A stretch of 20,039 bases of DNA from Clostridium sp. CAG:567 (GTDB lineage Bacteria; Bacillota; Clostridia; TANB77; CAG-508), in NCBI GenBank assembly GCA_000437855.1, contig FR902172.1, forward strand, positions 1 to 20,039, read 5' to 3'. The notes beneath the pieces were generated by a model. It was given only the letters and a program-made list of their open reading frames with translations, ran no database searches and had not been told where the DNA came from. Made by a program: the position numbers and the translations under genes. Of the stretch, positions 14,254 through 20,039 are shown piece after piece (the first letter of the stretch is position 1; each line of letters begins with the position of its first letter).

Positions 14254-14586
14254 ATGAGAAAAAATAAAAAAATAGTTTTAACAGCTATTTTATTAGCAAT
14301 GCTTGTTTTACTTTCTAGGTTTTTATCAATAAAAACACCAATTACAAAAATAAGTTTTGCATTTGTACCTACAATGTTATGCGCAATATGGCTAGGACCA
14401 AAATGGACAATTATTTGTATTACAAACTTGGCTGATGAAATATTGATAGCAGATAGAACTCTTATATTAGACAATGGAAAAATTGCATTAGAAAGGCAAG
14501 TGAATAAAGTGAAAAATGTAATTATATTTTTGATTTTTATTTTTTATGCTACTTTACTTTTTTTATGCCTAATAATATTGAGTTAA
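14254..14586 (+). pseudogene. folT: collapsed folate ECF transporter: folT start fused to ecfA end and ecfT start
   Basis: One 110-codon frame contains pieces of three proteins in order. Residues 1-51 match the start of FolT, the folate-binding S component of ECF vitamin transporters (VLLSRFLSIKTPITKISFAF, then LGPKW). Residues about 52-80 match the end of an ECF ATPase nucleotide-binding domain (IICITNLADEILIADRTLIL, then DNGKIALE), where the H-loop His of ITH is Asn. Residues from about 82 (NKVKNVIIFLIFIF) look like the start of EcfT. Several hundred codons of folT and ecfA are missing, as if two internal deletions had joined the ends of neighbouring genes. The frame then breaks at a T-run (14558-14564) and continues in the next entry. 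No functional transporter can be made from this locus. Confidence 0.72.
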
Positions 14587-14807
14587 TAGTGTTTGGAATA
14601 ATTAATTTAACACTAATGATAATAATAAAGGTAAACTTAAAAAAAGCAATAATAAACTTGATGAAATATATGCCATTTATATTAATTACATTTGTATTTA
14701 ACTTAATATTAGTAATTTATCGCTTAGATCTTAATGTTCAACAGTATAAAATATTTTTTAAATTTATAGATTTTAAATTGAGAAGATGGTATAATAATAT
14801 AAATTGA
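14565..14807 (+). pseudogene. ecfT: ecfT remnant in a shifted frame
   Basis: After the run of seven T at 14558-14564, the +2-shifted frame continues the membrane protein as MPNNIELIVFGIINLTLMII and then KKAIINLMKYMPFILITFVF, which resembles the N-terminal membrane half of EcfT, the transmembrane subunit that couples ECF S components to the ATPases. Eight T would restore one frame with the preceding entry. The similarity ends near RLDLN (about 14735), and the rest of EcfT, including its coupling helices, is missing. The last 25 codons look like random AT-rich sequence. It is called on hydrophobicity and position next to the folT/ecfA pieces. Confidence 0.5.
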
Positions 14808-14825
14808 TTTATGGAGGTAATGAAT

Positions 14826-15068
14826 ATGTCAATAGAAAAACAAAGATTATATAATGAAATAGATACTTTACCAGAAGAACTTACAAATCAAGTGATAAAT
14901 TTTATTGAATACTTAAAAATATCATATGTAGATACAGACGCTCCAGATAATATAATGATAAAAAGTAAAAAAGATTTAAAAGAAAAATTGCAAAAAGGAA
15001 TAGATGACATAAATGCAAATAGAGTATGTTCAATAGAAGAAGTTTTTAACAAAATAGACAATATCTAA
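14826..15068 (+). CDS. DUF2281-like antitoxin of a type II toxin-antitoxin pair
   Basis: The ATG at 14826 has GGAGGT 7 bases upstream (ATGs at 14811 and 14820 lie before or too close to that site) and gives 80 residues. The N-terminal KQRLYNEIDTLPEELTNQVI followed by NFIEYLK matches the DUF2281 pattern (helix, LPEEL, helix, FIEYLK) found in antitoxins. The C-terminal half (KKDLKEKLQKGIDDINANRV, then CSIEEVFNKI) resembles the toxin-binding tail that wraps RelE/ParE toxins. It ends 16 bases before the toxin's ATG. Antitoxins of this kind usually neutralise the partner and repress their own operon. Confidence 0.78.
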   Translation: MSIEKQRLYNEIDTLPEELTNQVINFIEYLKISYVDTDAPDNIMIKSKKDLKEKLQKGIDDINANRVCSIEEVFNKIDNI

Positions 15069-15084
15069 GAGATTGGAGTTTTGT

Positions 15085-15408
15085 ATGAAAAAATATATAG
15101 TTGAAGTTTCAGAAACTGCGGAAAAAGATTTAGAAAGTATTTTGAAGTATTTAAGATATAATTTGGCAGGAGATATTATAGCAGATAAATATAAACTTTT
15201 ATTTAAACAAGAATTAAAAAACTTAGAAGATATAGCAGGTAGTATGCCTATTTTAAGTCAAGAATTAACAGGTTATAAAAATATTAGAAAAGTTAATGTA
15301 AGAAATTATGTAATATTTTATATAACTGATGAAGAAAATGCAAAGGCTTTTGTATTAAGAATTGGCCATGCTTTTATGGATTGGGAAAAATACCTAAAAG
15401 ATGAATAA
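15085..15408 (+). CDS. ParE/RelE-superfamily toxin
   Basis: The ATG at 15085, with GGAG 6 bases upstream, gives 107 residues; an in-frame TTG at 15073 is less likely. The layout fits the ParE/RelE fold: N-terminal strand (KYIVEVSETAEKDLESILKY), two helices (LAGDIIADKYKLLFKQELKN), then three strands RKVNVRNYVIFYITDEEN and AFVLRIGHAFMDW. RelE members cleave mRNA in the ribosome and ParE members poison gyrase; I cannot tell which applies here. The gene looks complete. Its stop overlaps the left arm of a terminator hairpin, so the pair forms a compact two-gene unit inserted between the folT relic and the HAM1-like gene. Confidence 0.85.
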   Translation: MKKYIVEVSETAEKDLESILKYLRYNLAGDIIADKYKLLFKQELKNLEDIAGSMPILSQELTGYKNIRKVNVRNYVIFYITDEENAKAFVLRIGHAFMDWEKYLKDE

Positions 15409-15438
15409 TTAACAAGTAATTATTATTTGTTAATTATT
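15404..15438 (+). terminator. terminator of the toxin-antitoxin pair
   Basis: A perfect 12-bp inverted repeat (AATAATTAACAA at 15404-15415 and TTGTTAATTATT at 15427-15438) with an 11-base loop overlaps the toxin stop codon. The stem is all A-T but two pairs, and only a short T tract follows. Confidence 0.6.
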
Positions 15439-15477
15439 TTGTTATCTAAAAAAATAGAATTTATAGGAGAATTAACC

Positions 15478-16050
15478 ATGGAAAAAGAAATTGTTTTTGT
15501 AACACATAATACAGGAAAAATAAAATCAGCAGAAAAGTATTTTAAAAATTTAAAATTTACTACATTTAATTATGAATTAAATGAACCAAGGAGTGACGAT
15601 ATAAAAGAAATAGCAACTGCAAAAGTAAAAGAGGCTTTTGAAATAGTAAAAAGACCTTGTATAGCTTTAGATACAGATTTTAGGATTGAAGAGTTAAATG
15701 GATTTCCTAGAGCATTTGTAAATTTTTCATTAGATACAATAGGAATAAATGGAATTTTAAAACTAATGGAAGGAAAAGAAAACAGAAAATGTGCATTTAA
15801 TGAGTGTTTAGCTTATCATGATGGGACGAATATTCATTATTTTTATGGAAAACATCCTGGAAATTTATCAGAAAAAATACAAGGATTAGACAGAGCAGAA
15901 AAATGGTCAGATTTATGGTATATTTTTAAACCAAAGGGATTTGATAAAACGTTGGCAGAGATGGATTCAGAAGAAAGAGAGAATAGAAGAAAAATTGATG
16001 GTTCAGTACAAGCAATGCAGAAATTCGCAAAATGGCATGAAAAGCAATAA
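15478..16050 (+). CDS. RdgB/HAM1-like non-canonical purine NTP pyrophosphatase
   Basis: The ATG at 15478, with GGAGAA upstream, gives 190 residues, the family size. HAM1/RdgB enzymes hydrolyse ITP, dITP and XTP to the monophosphate plus pyrophosphate, keeping deaminated purines out of nucleic acids. The N-terminal VFVTHNTGKIKSAEKYF (7-22) matches the T/SxNxxK nucleotide-binding loop. IALDTDFRIEELNGFPRAFV (62-81) corresponds to the family's EDSGLxVxALxGxPG core with the metal-binding acidic residues. Lys14 and Asp65/Asp67 are the likely key residues. The sequence is diverged from the canonical form, with ITNGNxHK and PGIYSARF altered, so substrate choice may differ. It is not obviously in an operon. 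Confidence 0.85.
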   Translation: MEKEIVFVTHNTGKIKSAEKYFKNLKFTTFNYELNEPRSDDIKEIATAKVKEAFEIVKRPCIALDTDFRIEELNGFPRAFVNFSLDTIGINGILKLMEGKENRKCAFNECLAYHDGTNIHYFYGKHPGNLSEKIQGLDRAEKWSDLWYIFKPKGFDKTLAEMDSEERENRRKIDGSVQAMQKFAKWHEKQ

Positions 16051-16097
16051 TCATCCATACAACTTACAATTTATAAACAAAACTAATAATTATAGAA

Positions 16098-16187
16098 AAA
16101 TGGAAATGTTCTAGATGTGGATATACAAAGTTATATAAGACAAAAACATCAACAAGAATAAATATATTTGATTTCTTAACAAAGTAA
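16098..16187 (+). pseudogene. fragment of a zinc-ribbon protein
   Basis: Thirty codons read KWKCSRCGYTKLYKTKTSTR and INIFDFLTK before a stop at 16185-16187. CxxCGY is half of a zinc-ribbon, as in small nucleic-acid-binding-type zinc-ribbon proteins whose C-terminal CxNCGY ends this way. The frame has no ATG and is closed upstream by TAA at 16072-16074. It is probably the surviving end of a deleted gene. Confidence 0.5.
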
Positions 16188-16231
16188 TAAAAATTTAATT
16201 AGTAACTATCTATAAATCTTGGAGGTGTGAT

Positions 16232-17238
16232 ATGAAAAAATATATATAATAACTGGTGCAAATGGTTTTCTAGGAAATAATATAATAAGAAAATTAGAAC
16301 AAAATAGTGAAAATGAAATAAGAGCACTTGTATTACCGAATGATTCTATAAAGGCATTGGACAACTTGAATTGTAAAATTTATTATGGAGATATTACCAA
16401 AAAGGAAAGTTTATCATCAGTTTTTGAAAATATTGATGGAAAAGAAGTTTATGTAATACATTGTGCAGGAGTTGTATATATAAAACCCAAATATAACCCA
16501 ATTGTATATGATGTTAATGTTAATGGCACAAAAAATATTGTAGACAAGGTTTTAGAAATAGATGCAAAACTTATTTATGTAAGTAGTGTACATTCAATTA
16601 CCGAAAAGCCTAATAATGAAACAATAACAGAGATTACTAACTTTGATTCTGAAAAAGTAGTAGGATTATATGCAAAAACAAAGGCAGAGGCAGCAAAATA
16701 TGTTATTTATGCAATAAAAAATAAGAATCTAAATGCTTGTATTATTCATCCTTCTGGAATTATTGGACCAAATGATTATGGAAATAGCCACTTAACACAA
16801 TTAATAAAAGAAGTAGCGACAGGAAAACTTTTTGCTTGTGTAAAAGGAGGGTATAATTTTGTAGATGTTAGAGATGTAGCAGATGGTATTATTAGTGCTT
16901 GTGATAAAAATAATAGAGGAGAATGTTATATTTTATCTAATAAATATATTACAATAAAAGAATTGACTGATTTTGTTTGTGATTTAGAGGAGAAAAAAAG
17001 AATTAAGATAGTGTTACCACTATGGTTGGCAGAATTAGTAGCTCCAATTTGCGAATTATATTATAACATAAAAAAGCAAACACCATTATTTACAAAATAT
17101 TCTCTATATACATTATCTTCTAATTCTAATTTTAGCAATGAAAAGGCTAAAAAAGAATTGGAATATAAAAATAGAGATATGAAGGATACAATTAAAGATA
17201 CAATAAAATGGTTAAAAAGGATGAATTATATTAAATAA
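16232..17238 (+). pseudogene. NAD-dependent epimerase/dehydratase (extended SDR) with a 2-base frameshift after the start
   Basis: A good ribosome site (GGAGGT, 16221-16226) precedes the ATG at 16232, but that frame stops after five codons. The shifted frame from about 16240 reads IYIITGANGFLGNNIIRKLE and stays open to 17238. With one TA unit fewer in the TATATATA tract at 16241-16248 the gene would read MKKYIITGANGFLG and encode about 335 residues, normal for this superfamily. The GxxGxxG NAD loop is GANGFLG, and the catalytic pair is YAKTK (Tyr at nucleotides 16669-16671) after a VSSVHS strand. As read, only a form lacking the NAD loop could start internally. No sugar-pathway neighbours indicate the substrate. 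It may be a decayed gene, a phase-variable gene, or a sequencing error. Confidence 0.8.
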
Positions 17239-17317
17239 CACAAATTGTATGATTAAAATTAAAATATTGGTTATGCACAGTAAATGTTAAAAATCTTTGA
17301 CAAAGTTCCAAAGACTT

Positions 17318-17350
17318 TTGATAGAGGTTTTACAGTAACACCTATATAAT
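17318..17350 (+). promoter_or_regulatory. MerR-style promoter with operator palindrome in its spacer
   Basis: TTGATA (17318-17323) and TATATAAT (17343-17350) are separated by 19 to 21 bases. Within the spacer lies a 19-bp palindrome, AGGTTTTACAGTAACACCT (17325-17343), with one mismatched pair. A long spacer filled by a dyad is the layout of MerR-family-activated promoters. No MerR gene is in the window. Confidence 0.35.
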
Positions 17351-17372
17351 TGTATGTGAAAGTGGGAAGAAT

Positions 17373-17405
17373 ATGAAATTAGGAGAAAATATTTTTAGAT
17401 TATGA
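17373..17405 (+). pseudogene. possible stub of an XRE-type HTH gene
   Basis: A GGGAAGA site precedes an ATG that reads MKLGENIFRL and then TGA. This is how many clostridial XRE regulators begin (LGENIFKLRKEKxLSQ), and the next codons after the stop still read KEKLKL. A terminator follows 20 bases later. The stretch is too short to be sure. Confidence 0.25.
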
Positions 17406-17424
17406 AAAGAAAAATTAAAGTTAT

Positions 17425-17454
17425 AAAATACTAGCTATAAGAGGCTAGTATTTT
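17425..17454 (+). terminator. intrinsic terminator in the gap
   Basis: AAAATACTAGC (17425-17435) pairs perfectly with GCTAGTATTTT (17444-17454) around an 8-base loop, ending in a T tract. The mirrored A tract allows action in both directions. Confidence 0.8.
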
Positions 17455-17462
17455 GCTTTATG

Positions 17463-17491
17463 TTGAAAAAAAATAGAAAATCTGCTATTAT
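17463..17491 (+). promoter_or_regulatory. sigma-A promoter of the sensor operon
   Basis: TTGAAA at 17463-17468 and TATTAT at 17486-17491 are spaced by 17 bases, about 60 bases before the ATG at 17551, which has AAAAGGGG upstream. Confidence 0.6.
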
Positions 17492-17550
17492 GTTATTATA
17501 TTGTAGACAAATATAATTTATATAAAAATCAAAAATAAAAAGGGGTAAAC

Positions 17551-19059
17551 ATGACACAGACTCAACAAACCATATTAGCATTAGCAATATATACAATATG
17601 GATAACACTATTATATATAAGAATATTTGATAAAACACTAAAAAAATATGTATTATTAATAGGTGTGCTATTAGGATTTTGGATGGTAGTAAGAATACTT
17701 AAAACATATACAACAGGGTTTGGAACAGAAATGCTGTGGTATTTGTATTACATACCACTATTGCTGATTCCAACATTTTATTATAATTGCAGTAGTTATT
17801 TAATAAACAGTAAGAATAAAAAAAGAAGAATTGCCACAATAATTATATCAACAATACTATTCTTATTAGTAATTACAAATAGCATACATAATATTGTGTT
17901 CAAAATAAAAAGCAATATAAATGATTATAATCATAATATTGGGTATTTTATAATAGTTGCTTGGATTCTATGTTTAATAGTAGTAGCAATAATAAATCTA
18001 ATAAAATCAAGCAAAAATAAAGGGTACAAAAACATAATCTCAATATCAATAATTATTTTAATTGGTGTAGTATATACAATTTTATATATAAAAAATGTTC
18101 CAGTAATAAGAAAAACGAATATGTCAGTAATAATAGGAACATTATTTTGTGTAGGATTAGAAATGATGCTTGACTTTAATTTGATACCAAATAATTTCAG
18201 ATATAAGAAGATATTTAAAAATTCAAATTTGCCATTAGAAATCATATCACGAGATGGAAAAACTAGAATTGCAACAAATCATTCCATAAATCTAAAAGAA
18301 AATATAATAAATGATATAAAAGATAATAAGGTAAAAAATACATATAAAGATAACAATATTGTAAAAAATGTTAAGGCTATAAGTGGTGGCTATTCAATAG
18401 AAGAAAAAGATTTTAGTAAAATAAACGAGTATGAAAAAGAATTGAAATTAATACAACAAGAGCTTATAGAACAAGAAACAATATTACAAAAACAAAGAAA
18501 GATTGCAATAGAAATATATGAAACAAAATTAAAAAGCGAAATTATAGAGCTATTAGATGAAAAGATAGAACAAAAAAGAAATTTGATAAATGAACTAATA
18601 AAAGAAATGAAGATAACAGACATAGATAAAATGCAAAATATAAAACTACTACTAAATTATTGTAAAAGAATGAGTAGTTTAGTAATATCAAGCTATAACA
18701 AAGAAAAATATGATAACAAAAGACTAAAAATAATCATAAATGAAATGTTAATAGAAGCACAAGCACTAGGAATAAATGGAGTTTTGAAAACAAATAATTT
18801 TGAGATAAGTAGTGGAGAAACAGCCAATATTTATGAGATCATATTTGAAACAATAATGAAATTTAGAGAAACTAATTTTATTCTATATATACAAGTAAAC
18901 AATTCATATACAGAAATAAAATATTTATTTGATGGCAAACATAAGAACTTCAAAAAAGAAATAGAAAAATTACAATTAGAAAAATTATTGAAAATTGAGC
19001 AAATAATAGATGAAGATGGAACAACTATAAAATTGAAAATTTTAAGAGGAGAAAATTAG
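17551..19059 (+). CDS. seven-TM sensor protein with a degenerate histidine-kinase core
   Basis: The protein has 502 residues. Seven hydrophobic segments lie at about 8-25, 33-50, 62-79, 94-116, 130-151, 161-180 and 190-207. LDFNLIPNNFRYKKIFKNSN followed by LPLEIISRDGKTRIATN fits the 7TM histidine-kinase N-terminal type seen in Clostridia, in which a short PAS-like stretch follows the membrane part. Residues about 288-350 form a coiled coil (LKLIQQELIEQETILQKQRK). The C-terminal part (about 390-500) sits where an ATPase domain belongs, but NIYEIIFETIMKFRETNFIL lacks the Asn of the N-box, no clear phospho-accepting His motif precedes it, and no DxGxG box is visible. It is therefore probably not an active kinase. 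It lies 4 bases before a kinase with intact motifs, so it may sense the signal for it. Confidence 0.78.
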   Translation: MTQTQQTILALAIYTIWITLLYIRIFDKTLKKYVLLIGVLLGFWMVVRILKTYTTGFGTEMLWYLYYIPLLLIPTFYYNCSSYLINSKNKKRRIATIIISTILFLLVITNSIHNIVFKIKSNINDYNHNIGYFIIVAWILCLIVVAIINLIKSSKNKGYKNIISISIIILIGVVYTILYIKNVPVIRKTNMSVIIGTLFCVGLEMMLDFNLIPNNFRYKKIFKNSNLPLEIISRDGKTRIATNHSINLKENIINDIKDNKVKNTYKDNNIVKNVKAISGGYSIEEKDFSKINEYEKELKLIQQELIEQETILQKQRKIAIEIYETKLKSEIIELLDEKIEQKRNLINELIKEMKITDIDKMQNIKLLLNYCKRMSSLVISSYNKEKYDNKRLKIIINEMLIEAQALGINGVLKTNNFEISSGETANIYEIIFETIMKFRETNFILYIQVNNSYTEIKYLFDGKHKNFKKEIEKLQLEKLLKIEQIIDEDGTTIKLKILRGEN

Positions 19060-19063
19060 TATT

Positions 19064-20039
19064 ATGATAGCAATTATAGGAATACTGTGTCTTTTGTTAG
19101 TATGGCAGATTCTAAAAATCATACTAAAAAAGGGAATAATAAATAAAAATATAACAGATTATACACTAGAATATATTGTTGCTATAACAATACTTATAGC
19201 ATTGTTTATGCAAGAAAGCATATCAAGAAATAGCTTATTTATAATTGCATTGCTAGGCATAATATACGAAATTATTTCAATTATATATATGTATTTTAGA
19301 TATTACAAAAAAGAAACTATTACAGATTTCTCAATAAAAAAAGTTATAGATGAATGTGAGTTTGGAATTTTAGTATTAAAAGGCAAGAGAGCAAAATTAA
19401 TAAATAATAAAATGTATGAAATACTAGACAAATTAAACATAAAGAAAGACTATATAACAAATATAATAAAACAAAGTATAGACCAGTTAGATAAAAATTA
19501 TTGTGTAAAAGTAGAAGATAAATATTATGTATTTGTGATAAATAATAATGAAATAATTACATTTGATATAACAGAAGTATATAAATTACATCAAAAGCTA
19601 AATGAGCAAAATAAAAAGTTAAAAGAGAATAATAAAAAAATATTATTAAGTATTGACAATATAGAAGAATTAGAAAAGGAAAAAAATCTACTAAAACTAA
19701 AAAATAAATATCATGATATATTAGGACAAAATCTTTCCATACTTCAACAATATTTAAATAAAGAAAATATAACCCAAGAAAATTTTGAAGAAATAAAATT
19801 TATGATACAAAAAATGTTCATAGATATTGAAGATACAGATGACACAAATGCAAACCTAGAAAATTTAATAAAAATACACAAGAAAAATGGAACAGACATT
19901 ATTATAGATGGAAAACTACCACAAAATAAAGAAACTGCAAAAGTGTTCTTTGAAATAATAAGAGAGGCAACCACAAATGCAATAAGACATGCAGGAAGTT
20001 CAAAAGTATTTGTGAATATAAAAGAAACACTAGAAGAAA
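19064..20039 (+). CDS. sensor histidine kinase (HisKA_3/NarX-DesK type), cut by the window end
   Basis: The ATG at 19064 follows GAGGAG (19046-19051) and the frame is open to the end of the window, giving at least 325 residues. Three membrane helices lie at about 1-22, 36-50 and 58-78. A PAS-like region follows (about 90-175; CEFGILVLKGKRAKLINNKM). A coiled coil leads into KYHDILGQNLSILQQYL, where His217 is the expected phosphorylation site of the HisKA_3 type. The ATPase domain begins with the N-box REATTNAIRHAG (300-311), Asn305 binding ATP-magnesium; the G boxes lie beyond the window. Such kinases usually pair with a LuxR/NarL-type response regulator, probably encoded next. It is almost certainly co-transcribed with the 7TM protein. 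Confidence 0.88.
   Translation, partial: MIAIIGILCLLLVWQILKIILKKGIINKNITDYTLEYIVAITILIALFMQESISRNSLFIIALLGIIYEIISIIYMYFRYYKKETITDFSIKKVIDECEFGILVLKGKRAKLINNKMYEILDKLNIKKDYITNIIKQSIDQLDKNYCVKVEDKYYVFVINNNEIITFDITEVYKLHQKLNEQNKKLKENNKKILLSIDNIEELEKEKNLLKLKNKYHDILGQNLSILQQYLNKENITQENFEEIKFMIQKMFIDIEDTDDTNANLENLIKIHKKNGTDIIIDGKLPQNKETAKVFFEIIREATTNAIRHAGSSKVFVNIKETLEE

Larger units (their letters stand above)
17239..17550. other. 312-base gap without an intact gene
   Basis: The gap holds an operator-like palindrome with a promoter at 17318-17350, a possible 10-codon HTH-gene stub at 17373-17405, a perfect 11-bp terminator at 17425-17454, and a promoter for the next gene at 17463-17491. Sequence from 17239 to 17317 shows nothing I can call. 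Confidence 0.6.

Noticed and set aside
1..20039. CRISPR array, transposon ends, integrase, tRNA or rRNA
   Set aside because: No regularly spaced repeats, transposase or recombinase motifs, or recognisable RNA gene signatures were seen on either strand.

Overview
The window is AT-rich (GC in the high twenties by eye), with strong AGGAGG-type ribosome binding sites, many hairpin-plus-T-run terminators, and spore genes (spoVAC, spoVAD, spoVAE). This points to a low-GC, endospore-forming Bacillota of class Clostridia, possibly a gut or uncultured lineage; the species cannot be named from the sequence. I see no rRNA, tRNA, CRISPR array, transposase or phage structural gene.

Layout. (1) 1-2040, plus strand: an unrecognised HEXXH (zincin-like) protein, an apparently frameshifted acidic tail, and a small unrecognised protein overlapping that tail. 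(2) 2060-4200, minus strand: a compact operon of a dodecin-like protein, spoVAC, spoVAD and spoVAE, the core machinery that loads dipicolinic acid into the spore. (3) 4300-7554, plus: a divergent XRE regulator, a membrane-anchored GH18 hydrolase, and a conserved-looking protein of unknown function whose ribosome binding site lies inside the terminator-like hairpin of the previous gene. (4) 7570-8230: greA behind a strong promoter and a leader terminator. (5) 8240-10210: deoD (minus) and an Ord-like dehydrogenase (plus), divergent from a shared promoter region. (6) 10259-14139: a membrane-anchored CapA-like protein, rimO, and a membrane-anchored extracytoplasmic protein of unknown function.

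(7) 14140-17550 looks eroded. It holds a collapsed folate ECF-transporter operon (folT, ecfA and ecfT remnants joined in about 550 bases), a ParE/RelE-type toxin-antitoxin pair, an RdgB/HAM1-like NTP pyrophosphatase, a zinc-ribbon fragment, an SDR epimerase-like gene broken by one extra TA unit just after its start codon, and a 312-base gap with a MerR-style promoter/operator and perhaps the stub of an HTH gene. (8) 17551-end: a seven-helix sensor protein with a degenerate kinase core, 4 bases upstream of a sensor histidine kinase with intact H-box and N-box that runs off the window.

Most genes are housekeeping or sporulation functions. The best candidates for something undescribed are the flavin-site-less dodecin in the spoVA operon, the zincin plus small-protein unit at the left end, the paired pseudo-kinase/kinase at the right end, and the recurring hairpins that end at or inside a ribosome binding site. 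Start codons were moved from the longest open frame to the best ribosome binding site where noted. No database search was possible; family calls rest on recognised motifs.
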